From Planctomycetota bacterium (GTDB lineage Bacteria > Planctomycetota > Planctomycetia > Isosphaerales > Isosphaeraceae): a stretch of 6,227 nt of DNA. The notes under the pieces are model-generated. The model saw only the letters and a list, made by a program, of their open reading frames with translations. It ran no database searches and was not told the origin of the DNA. Location of the stretch: NCBI GenBank assembly GCA_021778575.1, contig JAJYCH010000302.1:1-6227 (forward strand). The letters are read 5' to 3'. The position numbers were made by a program, and so were the translations under genes. This document shows, piece after piece, positions 1-5,572 of this stretch (position 1 is its first letter; every line of letters starts with the position of its first letter).

Positions 1-270
1 CCCGCGACAATCCGGGTCTACCCAAATTTTCTGGGGGCCTGCGGACGGATTGGTGATCTGGAGTGCGAGAGCTTGCTCTCGCTTTGCTTCGTGGAGCTTG
101 CTCCACGGTCCTGATCCAGAAACCGTTGGCCCGGTCACTCGGCTCGGAGCAAGCTCCGTTCGCCAGAGCGAGAGCAAGCTCTCGCACTCCAGAGAGGGCT
201 TCCTCGCGTGAAGCTAAAGGGCAGGCGCGACCAGAGCCCCCAGAAAATCCGGGTAGTCCCGCGACCATCC
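1..270. repeat. Composite nested inverted-repeat element
   Basis: Three layers of symmetry are visible. Outer arms at 18-38 and 236-256 are inverted copies matching at 19 of 21 positions. Inner arms at 57-82 and 168-193 are a perfect 26-bp inverted repeat. Core arms at 93-104 and 146-157 are a perfect 12-bp inverted repeat; inner and core arms share the same centre near 125. Short near-direct copies (12 of 13 matching, starting CCCGCGAC) flank the outer arms at 1-13 and 258-270. No transposase is encoded. The structure resembles a non-autonomous, MITE- or REP-like dispersed element, but copy number cannot be judged here. An open frame runs through it into the downstream gene, but its translation here is only repeat-derived. 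Confidence 0.7.
57..193. repeat. 26-bp perfect inverted repeat with four CTTG/CAAG-tipped hairpins
   Basis: Each arm is itself self-complementary. 65-82 and 168-185 fold as stems of 7 bp (GCGAGAG/CTCTCGC) with CTTG or CAAG tips. Two smaller hairpins with the same tips lie between them at 90-107 and 145-158. The segment could form either four small hairpins or one long cruciform. A single-stranded transcript could likewise fold in two alternative ways. Recurrence of the same GAGCTTGCTC core four times within 130 bp argues for a repeat family rather than chance. Confidence 0.8.
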
Positions 271-431
271 TCCGTCGGATTCTTGCCTTCGAGGGTCTGG
301 CGGGCTCGGGGCGGGGTCTGTTAACGTATTGGCCCCGTCTCTCGGCGTTCTCGTCGGACGATTCCCGCGCCTTCGTCCCAGGCTCGCGTCCGGTCGTCGC
401 CGACAGGTGGGTCGGGGGCGATCCGCGTTTT
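194..431. other. Non-coding leader before the cyclase gene
   Basis: The segment between the inner repeat and the ATG at 432 carries the right outer repeat arm (236-256) and then about 160 bases with no recognisable gene. It stays open in the frame of the downstream gene, but the translation resembles no known domain. A short AT-rich patch near 320-330 (around GTTAACGTAT) might belong to a promoter, yet I see no convincing paired -35 element. A G-rich run at about 414-418, some 14-18 bases before the ATG, is only a weak ribosome-binding candidate. Confidence 0.4.
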
Positions 432-1370
432 ATGTCGACCGTCCTCAACAAGGCCACGACGAGCCTTCTGGAACTGGCCTGCGACGCGGTCCCCCGGACC
501 GGTGCCTCGGCATTGCTTTTGATGGCCGAAGGCTCGATGGACTGGGACGCAGTTCGCGCCCTCGCCAAAGATGTCCGGATGATGGTCGCCGTCGAGACCA
601 CTCGACAAGAAGACGCGGTCCGAGAGGCCGAACTGATCCCGGTCGCCGTCGAGCCGACCGAGGCGGCGATCACCGAGCGAATCACCCTGGCCTTGATCGA
701 GGCCGTCGCCAACGACCTGCTCGCGGCGGGCGACCGCGTGGTCGTGGCTTATTCCGGCTTCGAGGCCGAGGTTCTCGACTCCGTGACCGTCGTCCGGCTT
801 GGCGAGCACCTCGAACGGCTCTCCTCGCGCGATCTCCGGGCGCTGGAGACCTCGGTCCCGCTCGAAACCTTGAAGGCGGTGGTCGACGTCGCCGTCGAGA
901 TCGGTCGCGAGGGGCGGGAAGGCAAGGCGGTCGGCAGCTTGATCGTCGTCGGCGACGCCCGGAACGTCCTGGCCCGGACCCGCTCGCTGGGCTTCGACCC
1001 GTTCAAGGGGTATCGGCGGAAGGAAAAGAACGTCCGCGACGGCCGGGTCCGCGAGGCGATCAAGGAGATCGCCCAGATGGACGGGGCGTTCGTCGTCGGC
1101 CGTGACGGAACGGTCGAGGCCGCCTGCCGGATCATCGACGCCCCCAACACCGGGCTGACCTTGCCCAAGGGGTTAGGGACCCGCCACTGGGCCGCCGCCG
1201 CGATCACCAACGTGACAAGATCATTGGCCGTCGTCGTCAGCCAGTCGACCGGGACCGTCCGCCTCTTCCAGGAAGGGGAGATCCTCCTGAGAATCGCCCC
1301 GATGCGCCACCATCGAGCCATGAAATGGCACGACACCGAGACCGAGCCGGTCCGGGGCGATAAGGGGTAA
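432..1370 (+). CDS. dacZ: Diadenylate cyclase, DacZ-type (PK-C-like domain plus DAC domain)
   Basis: Predicted to condense two ATP into cyclic di-AMP, a second messenger controlling osmolyte and potassium balance in many organisms. The 312-residue product has an N-terminal alpha/beta domain (about 1-125) resembling the pyruvate kinase C-terminal fold, seen in TGASALLLMAE (23-33), a following VAVET stretch and DRVVVAYSGFE (101-111). The DisA_N/DAC catalytic domain occupies about 135-295. It has the DGA motif at 217-219, a GLGTRH motif at 247-252 and a VVVSQSTGTVRLF strand near 277-289. The canonical RHR motif reads RHW here. This domain order is that of archaeal DacZ; bacterial DisA has an N-terminal DAC domain plus a DNA-binding HhH region, and CdaA has membrane helices. 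I chose ATG 432 because the upstream 123 codons are repeat sequence or unlike any domain. The gene converges on tilS. Family assignment is strong; the activity is inferred. Confidence 0.85.
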   Translation: MSTVLNKATTSLLELACDAVPRTGASALLLMAEGSMDWDAVRALAKDVRMMVAVETTRQEDAVREAELIPVAVEPTEAAITERITLALIEAVANDLLAAGDRVVVAYSGFEAEVLDSVTVVRLGEHLERLSSRDLRALETSVPLETLKAVVDVAVEIGREGREGKAVGSLIVVGDARNVLARTRSLGFDPFKGYRRKEKNVRDGRVREAIKEIAQMDGAFVVGRDGTVEAACRIIDAPNTGLTLPKGLGTRHWAAAAITNVTRSLAVVVSQSTGTVRLFQEGEILLRIAPMRHHRAMKWHDTETEPVRGDKG

Positions 1371-1414
1371 AGTTCTCGTCGAAGCGCCAAGTCGCACCAG
1401 ACCAGGAGCGGAGA

Positions 1415-1454
1415 GTGGGCCGAGCCCACCCAACGAGACTCACGGCTCTGAGTC
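1415..1454. terminator. Candidate convergent terminator hairpins
   Basis: Two hairpins lie between or at the ends of the convergent genes. The first is GTGGGC (1415-1420) pairing with GCCCAC (1424-1429) around a 3-base loop. The second is GACTCA (1437-1442) pairing with TGAGTC (1449-1454) around a 6-base loop, overlapping the tilS stop codon. Neither is followed by a T tract on either strand, so they are not textbook intrinsic terminators. They may act as transcript-end stabilisers or be remnants of a dispersed GTGGGC/GCCCAC palindrome. Confidence 0.35.
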
Positions 1455-2783
1455 GCACCCGAATCCGGCCTTATTAATCGTATTGCCCGTCAATCGCACT
1501 CGATGAGCGATCCGGTGGCCAACCACCCAGACGATCCCGGCTTGATCGCAGACGATCGGCACCGAGCTTCGATCCCCCCGGGCAACCCGACGCCCCCGGA
1601 AGAAGTCGTTCAGCGGCTGCGACCGACCTCCCAGGCCGAGCGGCTCGAACCGGTCGCCAGGCTCGGGAGCACGGATCGTCAGCGGCAGCTTCAAGCAATC
1701 CAGGTCAACCCATTCGTCGCAAATCTCCTCGTTTCCCACAACCACCCTGATCCTCCGCTCGTCCCACTCAGCCCAGCCTGGCACGGGTAGTGGAATGGGT
1801 TCGTTTGAGAGAATCTCGATCGACGCCACACGACGGGACAGGATCAGGCGATCGTCCGTCACTTCCGCCTCGATTCCGGCACCCACCGAGAGTTTTGACC
1901 AGCCCAGACTCGCCAGTCTTCGCCAACGGGCGTGATCCATGGCCGATTCGGGCCAGCCGGCTTCGCGCCAGGCGAGTCGGAGGAGGTCGAGGCGTTCGGA
2001 TTGGCTTCGTCTTGTCAAAGCCGGTAGATCGAGAACGACGCGGTCGGGGCTGGCTTCGAGGCGGATCTCGGCCAGCCGGTCGCGGGCCAATCGTTCCAGA
2101 TTCGCTCCGGCCTCGGCGGCGATCTGGCCCAGTCTCACCAGCGCCTCGGCGACATTCGGGTTGTACTGTCCGGCCAGTTGGGGCAGTAGTTCGAGCCTGA
2201 TCCGGGAGCGGGTCCGGGCGGTGTCGCGGTTGGTCGAGTCCTCGCGAAAGTCCTGGCCGAGAGTTTTGAGAGTGTCGCGGATTTCGAGCCGGGTCACGCT
2301 TAACAAGGGTCTGACCAGGATCACGCCGTCGCCGATCCGTCGTCGGAGCGGCATTCCGGCCAGGCCTCGGAGCCCGGTCCCCCGGACGATCCGGTGCAGG
2401 ATCGTCTCGGCCTGGTCGTCGAGGGTCTGGCCGACCGCGACGAACCGGCAAGCTCGGGTCTGGGCGACGCTGGCCAGCCACGAATAGCGAGCGGTCCGGG
2501 CATCGGCCTCGAAGTGCCCCGAGCGGGTGGCCCGCCAGTGGCCGAGGTCGAACGGCAGGCCCAGTTTGGCGGCCAGATCGGCGACGAACCGGGCATCCTC
2601 CTGGCCTTCCTCGCCGCGAGTCCCATGGTCGAGATGAGCGACCGAGAGTCGAAGCTGGAACGCATCCGAGCAGGCATGCAAGGCCCGGAGCAACCCCACA
2701 CTATCCCCCCCACCCGAAACGGCCACCACGACCCCCGAGCCCCGGAGCCGGGTCAGGTGAGGGTGGAGGGAGGGAAGGTTCAC
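1440..2783 (-). CDS. tilS: tRNA(Ile)-lysidine synthase TilS
   Basis: Uses ATP and lysine to convert C34 of the CAU anticodon of tRNA-Ile2 to lysidine, switching the tRNA from methionine to isoleucine identity and AUG to AUA decoding. It is normally essential and cytoplasmic. The 447-residue protein shows the PP-loop SGGGDS at 23-28, AHLDHGTRGEE at 49-59 and the family signature GQTLDDQAETILHRIVRGTG at 118-137. A middle substrate-binding region follows, then a TilS_C domain from about 368 to 437 (PGDRFEPLG, DFFRGRRV, VGHRIAHRV). Length is usual for the full-domain form. The start is GTG at 2783, giving the expected short lead before the PP-loop. It overlaps the PIN gene stop in a GTGA arrangement and has no clear Shine-Dalgarno site of its own, so translation probably depends on coupling. 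Identification is secure. Confidence 0.97.
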   Translation of the reverse strand: MNLPSLHPHLTRLRGSGVVVAVSGGGDSVGLLRALHACSDAFQLRLSVAHLDHGTRGEEGQEDARFVADLAAKLGLPFDLGHWRATRSGHFEADARTARYSWLASVAQTRACRFVAVGQTLDDQAETILHRIVRGTGLRGLAGMPLRRRIGDGVILVRPLLSVTRLEIRDTLKTLGQDFREDSTNRDTARTRSRIRLELLPQLAGQYNPNVAEALVRLGQIAAEAGANLERLARDRLAEIRLEASPDRVVLDLPALTRRSQSERLDLLRLAWREAGWPESAMDHARWRRLASLGWSKLSVGAGIEAEVTDDRLILSRRVASIEILSNEPIPLPVPGWAEWDERRIRVVVGNEEICDEWVDLDCLKLPLTIRAPEPGDRFEPLGLGGRSQPLNDFFRGRRVARGDRSSVPIVCDQAGIVWVVGHRIAHRVRLTGNTINKAGFGCDSEP

Positions 2784-3181
2784 GGGAGGATCTCGACGTT
2801 GATCCCGGTGAAGCGAGACAGGCGGACATCGTTGGTGAGAAACTGATCACATCTCGCTTCGATCGCAGCGGCGAGATGGATCGAGTCTGCGGCGTGAAAA
2901 CCGAAATCGGCACGGATCTCGGCCGCACGATCGAAAACCACCGCTGGCAACGAGACCAGTTGGATATCCGGCTGAGCAAAGAAGCCGTCGAAATCAGCCA
3001 ATCGCGCAGAATCCTTGTTTCGAATCGGTTTGACCCGGCATTCGAATCGAGTTAAATCGCTGACGGCCAGAACAATCCCTGCCGCTGATGCCTCGGCAAT
3101 CCAGTTTGCCGCTCGGATCTGAAAATGACCGTCGTGGTCCAGAAAATAAATAATAACCAGGCTATCAAGATAGACTAGCAT
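2780..3181 (-). CDS. vapC: VapC-like PIN-domain ribonuclease toxin
   Basis: Predicted metal-dependent endoribonuclease, the toxin half of a type II toxin-antitoxin pair. The 133-residue protein is a single PIN domain of normal size. The four expected acidic residues are visible: D6 in the opening VYLDS strand, E47 in LTRFEC, D99 in AADSIHLAAA and D118 in LTNDVRLSRF. The site therefore looks intact. The ATG start overlaps the antitoxin-like gene's 3' end by 7 bp (ATGCTAG). Its own stop overlaps the tilS GTG start by 4 bp. VapC toxins studied elsewhere cut tRNA anticodon loops or the 23S rRNA sarcin-ricin loop; the target here is unknown. The PIN family call is secure; function as a toxin is inferred from the upstream small gene. 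Confidence 0.88.
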   Translation of the reverse strand: MLVYLDSLVIIYFLDHDGHFQIRAANWIAEASAAGIVLAVSDLTRFECRVKPIRNKDSARLADFDGFFAQPDIQLVSLPAVVFDRAAEIRADFGFHAADSIHLAAAIEARCDQFLTNDVRLSRFTGINVEILP

Positions 3182-3588
3182 GAGTGGTTTGACTCGCCAT
3201 TTTCCCCCGTGTTATTCGGGGTCGGCTCTTCCGATCGATCCGGCCAGGAACGGAGAGCTTCCATTTCCGCATCGATTTCCGATTTACTCTGGAACGGAAA
3301 CCCCTCGGCCTCGCGTCGCGCTCGAATCCGGGCCAGATAAGGACCATACCCCTCGGCCGCCCGAGAGACCGGATCAAGCGTGTTCTCACCGCTCTTTCGA
3401 TTGGCTTCCATTGTTCCAGGAGGCGGACTTGTCCTGGACTCGAACCCAGCTCTTTCGGAATTTTCGGTGGAGAGCGACCTGAACGTGACCTCGAAGACCT
3501 CGCCTGGCGGCCAGGACAGTGGCTCGGCGAGTTCGAGGCTTCCGTCGGGCCTGATGATCCCTCGGACGACTTTCGTGGTCTCGCTCAT
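3175..3588 (-). CDS. Putative antitoxin partner of the PIN toxin
   Basis: A 137-residue protein directly upstream of, and overlapping by 7 bp, the PIN toxin gene. Residues 6-37 (VVRGIIRPDGSLELAEPL, then PPGEVFEVTF) look like the small beta-hairpin domain of AbrB/DUF104-type antitoxins. The middle (about 40-75) is polar, rich in Ser, Pro and Glu, and probably disordered. Residues 80-114 (YLARIRARREAEG, then SEIDAEMEALRSW) form a charged helical segment of the kind antitoxins use to wrap a PIN toxin. I chose ATG 3588, preceded by GGGGACGGA, because the frame upstream runs through the promoter region and resembles no domain. The antitoxin role comes from gene order and architecture. It is longer than typical VapB proteins (about 70-90 residues), so the exact family is uncertain. 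Confidence 0.72.
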   Translation of the reverse strand: MSETTKVVRGIIRPDGSLELAEPLSWPPGEVFEVTFRSLSTENSERAGFESRTSPPPGTMEANRKSGENTLDPVSRAAEGYGPYLARIRARREAEGFPFQSKSEIDAEMEALRSWPDRSEEPTPNNTGENGESNHSC

Positions 3589-3605
3589 GGTTCCGTCCCC
3601 TCGGG

Positions 3606-3660
3606 TTGCGACGACTTCCGGCCTGTCGTCATTATGAACCGAGGGGCGTCGACCTCGCAA
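3606..3660. promoter_or_regulatory. Symmetric divergent promoter candidate
   Basis: On the minus strand TTGCGA (3660-3655) is followed after 18 bases by CATAAT (3636-3631), a 4/6 and 5/6 match to sigma70-type boxes, placed to drive the antitoxin-toxin-tilS unit. On the plus strand TTGCGA (3606-3611) is followed after 18 bases by CATTAT (3630-3635), placed to drive the methyltransferase. Both arrangements share the same centre at 3633, so the -10 boxes overlap on opposite strands. Spacing and boxes are seen directly; use as promoters is inferred. Confidence 0.45.
3610..3630. promoter_or_regulatory. Inverted repeat, possible antitoxin operator
   Basis: GACGAC (3610-3615) and GTCGTC (3625-3630) form a 6-bp inverted repeat with a 9-base spacer. 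It lies just downstream of the minus-strand -10 candidate, about where leftward transcription would begin. Toxin-antitoxin operons are commonly repressed by the antitoxin or the complex binding such palindromes. This is a positional inference; in GC-rich DNA a 6-bp repeat can also occur by chance. Confidence 0.3.
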
Positions 3661-3700
3661 CGCGCCTCGGCGTTCCTTTCTACCCGGTCGATGCCGTATC

Positions 3701-4651
3701 ATGTTTCTCATGAACGCCGAACTGATCGAGCTGTTGCGGTGCCCGGATTGCTCCCTTCCGGTCGAGGAGGGGGACCAGTTCCGTTGCGCCAAGTGCGGAG
3801 CCTCTTATCCGACCAGCCAGGGGATTCCCCGGTTTGCCGGCGAGGGCTATGTCGCCAGCTTCGGTCGCCAGTGGAACCGGTACGATGTGGTCCGCGACGA
3901 GGAAGACGAGGCGACGTTCCGGATCAAGACGGGGGTTGATGCCCGCGACCTGAGCGGAAAGCTTGTTCTCGACGCGGGTTGTGGCGGCGGTCGTTATGCG
4001 CTTCTGGCGGCCCGGCATGGGGCCAAGGTCGTCGGGGTCGACCTCAGCTCGGCGGTCGAGAAGGCTCAGTCGCTCTGTCAGGAATTTCCCGACGTGGCGA
4101 TCATCCAGGGGGACCTGACCCGGCTCCCGCTGGCCGAAGGGGTGTTTGACCTGGCGTTCTCGATCGGCGTCCTCCATCACGGCCCCGACCCCAGAGGTGC
4201 GTTCCGCGAGGTAGCCCGCCGGGTCAAGCCGGGAGGTCGGCTGGCGGTCTGGCTCTATCGCCGGAACTCGCCCCCCCAGGAGTGGCTGAACTCGGCGCTC
4301 CGGGCCGTCACGACTCGCCTGCCCGCGCGTATACTGGAACCGCTTTGCGTGGGGTTGGGATTGGTCGGAAGTATCCCGGTCGTGAGGCGTACACTGAACA
4401 AAGTGGCCAACTTTTCCAACCACCCTGACTGGACGCTCCGGGTTTGTGATAATTATGACTGGTATGCTCCCCGGTATCAGTCGCACCACACCGTCGAGGA
4501 GCTGAAAACCTGGTTCGCCGAGGAAGGTTACGACGATCTCGTCGAGCTTCCTCCCGCCCGCCAGGGTCGGCTTTACGACTGGGCCTACCGGAACGACCTG
4601 GTCATCGGCAGCGGCGTCAACGTGGCGGGAACTCGTCGAAGTTCGGAATGA
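3701..4651 (+). CDS. SAM-dependent methyltransferase with N-terminal Trm112-like zinc ribbon
   Basis: A predicted class I SAM methyltransferase of 316 residues. The N-terminus carries a Trm112-like zinc ribbon with CPDC at 14-17 and CAKC at 29-32, followed by SFGRQWNRY (53-61), a linker typical of this family. The Rossmann core has motif I VLDAGCGGG (89-97), the acidic ribose-binding D114 in GVDLS, GDLTRLPL (137-144) and a motif IV region ending LHH (158-160), then KPGG (186-189). A hydrophobic stretch at 211-228 may touch the membrane. The start could be ATG 3701 or ATG 3710; both keep the zinc ribbon and neither has a clear ribosome-binding site. The glycosyltransferase begins 28 bp downstream, suggesting an operon and a lipid- or glycan-linked substrate. 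The true substrate is unknown, and quinone methylation is also possible. Confidence 0.87.
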   Translation: MFLMNAELIELLRCPDCSLPVEEGDQFRCAKCGASYPTSQGIPRFAGEGYVASFGRQWNRYDVVRDEEDEATFRIKTGVDARDLSGKLVLDAGCGGGRYALLAARHGAKVVGVDLSSAVEKAQSLCQEFPDVAIIQGDLTRLPLAEGVFDLAFSIGVLHHGPDPRGAFREVARRVKPGGRLAVWLYRRNSPPQEWLNSALRAVTTRLPARILEPLCVGLGLVGSIPVVRRTLNKVANFSNHPDWTLRVCDNYDWYAPRYQSHHTVEELKTWFAEEGYDDLVELPPARQGRLYDWAYRNDLVIGSGVNVAGTRRSSE

Positions 4652-4664
4652 TCCGCCCCCCTTT

Positions 4665-4670
4665 GAGGAA
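4665..4670 (+). promoter_or_regulatory. Shine-Dalgarno site fixing the GTG start at 4680
   Basis: GAGGAA lies nine bases before GTG 4680, in the 28-base gap after the methyltransferase stop. The frame upstream contains no ATG, so this site supports GTG as the true start of the glycosyltransferase. Confidence 0.6.
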
Positions 4671-4679
4671 GAATCGTCC

Positions 4680-5462
4680 GTGTCTACCGCCTCGAACGAT
4701 CATCCGACCGACGCCCCGCCGAAGCTGTTGATCTCGTTGGCGACTTACAACGAAGCCGGGAACCTCAAGCCCCTGGTCGAGGAGATCCGAAGCGTCGTCC
4801 CCTGGTCGTCGATCCTGGTCATCGACGACAATTCCCCGGACGGGACCGGCCGGATCGCCGACGAACTCGCCGCCGCCGAGACGAACCTGCACGTGATCCA
4901 CCGCCAAGGAACGCTCGGGCTGGGGACCGCGACCATCGCCGCCATGCACTTCGCCATCGACCACGGCTTCGAGTACATGCTCAATCTCGACGCCGACTTC
5001 AGCCATCCCCCCCGGTTCATCCCCGCGCTCCTGGGCGGGATGAGCGAGAACGACGTCATGATCGGCTCGCGCTACGTCAAAGGGGGGGGCGTCGAGGGAG
5101 AATTTAACCTCAAGCGCAAGCTCATGAGCTACGGGATCAACTGGTACGCCCGGCTCTTGCTGAGCCTGAAAACTCACGACAACAGCGGCTCGTTCCGCTG
5201 CTACCGGGTTGCGAAACTGGCCGAGATCGACCTGGCGGGCATCCGGTCGCGCGGGTACTCGTATGTCGAGGAGATCCTCTTTCTCTGTCGGCAGGTTGGC
5301 TGCCGGATGGGCGAGACGCCGATCCTGTTCGAGAACCGCCGGGCCGGAATCTCCAAGATCAATCAGCGCGAGGCGATCCAGGCCCTCTTCATCATCCTCC
5401 AGCTCGGGGTCGAACGCCTCTACAAGAAAGGGCCCTCGGCACGACCGCCCGCGCAACGCTGA
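4680..5462 (+). CDS. GT2 family glycosyltransferase, polyprenol-phosphate mannosyltransferase-like
   Basis: A 260-residue GT-A fold enzyme resembling dolichol- or polyprenol-phosphate mannose synthase (DPM1), which moves a sugar from a nucleotide donor to a lipid phosphate on the cytoplasmic face of the membrane. Seen motifs are ATYNE at 21-25, DDNSPDGT at 49-56, the metal-binding DADFSHPP at 104-111, GSRYVKGG at 129-136, NSGSFRCYR near 168-176 and RRAGISKI near 220-227. These match the DPM1 group well. There are no C-terminal transmembrane helices, so it is the short DPM1-like form and would act as a peripheral membrane protein. Start is GTG. It probably shares a transcript with the upstream methyltransferase. 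The donor could be GDP-mannose or UDP-glucose; the sequence does not decide this. Confidence 0.9.
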   Translation: MSTASNDHPTDAPPKLLISLATYNEAGNLKPLVEEIRSVVPWSSILVIDDNSPDGTGRIADELAAAETNLHVIHRQGTLGLGTATIAAMHFAIDHGFEYMLNLDADFSHPPRFIPALLGGMSENDVMIGSRYVKGGGVEGEFNLKRKLMSYGINWYARLLLSLKTHDNSGSFRCYRVAKLAEIDLAGIRSRGYSYVEEILFLCRQVGCRMGETPILFENRRAGISKINQREAIQALFIILQLGVERLYKKGPSARPPAQR

Positions 5463-5572
5463 ACGTGGCGGAAACAAGCCGATCCAGCCGATAATTTTGC
5501 GGGGCAAGATCCGAAGAACCTGTCGGCTTCGGCTTCGCGGACCGATTCCCGCTCCCAACCCGGAGATCCGGC

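Noticed and set aside
63..431. N-terminal extension of the diadenylate cyclase frame back to an ATG at 63
   Set aside because: The extra 123 codons run through palindromic repeats, resemble no domain and are rich in Arg/Ser/Pro. The DacZ-like region begins naturally at the ATG at 432.
329..1105. Long plus-strand open frame overlapping the cyclase gene
   Set aside because: The translation is Arg/Gly-rich low-complexity sequence typical of an out-of-frame shadow in GC-rich DNA. The cyclase frame has clear DAC motifs.
749..1429. Minus-strand open frame opposite the cyclase gene
   Set aside because: Ser/Arg-rich antisense translation with no recognisable domain. It mirrors the codon bias of the real gene.
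1768..2487. Open frames in other frames over tilS on both strands
   Set aside because: The translations are Arg/Pro/Ser-rich with no motif, and TilS signatures run uninterrupted in the annotated frame.
3680..4489. 269-codon minus-strand frame opposite the methyltransferase
   Set aside because: No domain recognised, and it covers the SAM-binding motifs of the plus-strand gene, which fit a known family.
5490..5495. GATAAT as a -10 box for the L7/L12-like gene
   Set aside because: A 5/6 match, but the expected -35 position (around 5466-5471) reads TGGCGG, a poor match. Too weak to annotate.
4617..5558. 313-codon minus-strand frame opposite the glycosyltransferase
   Set aside because: Asp/Glu/Val-rich antisense shadow. 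The plus strand carries every expected GT2 motif.
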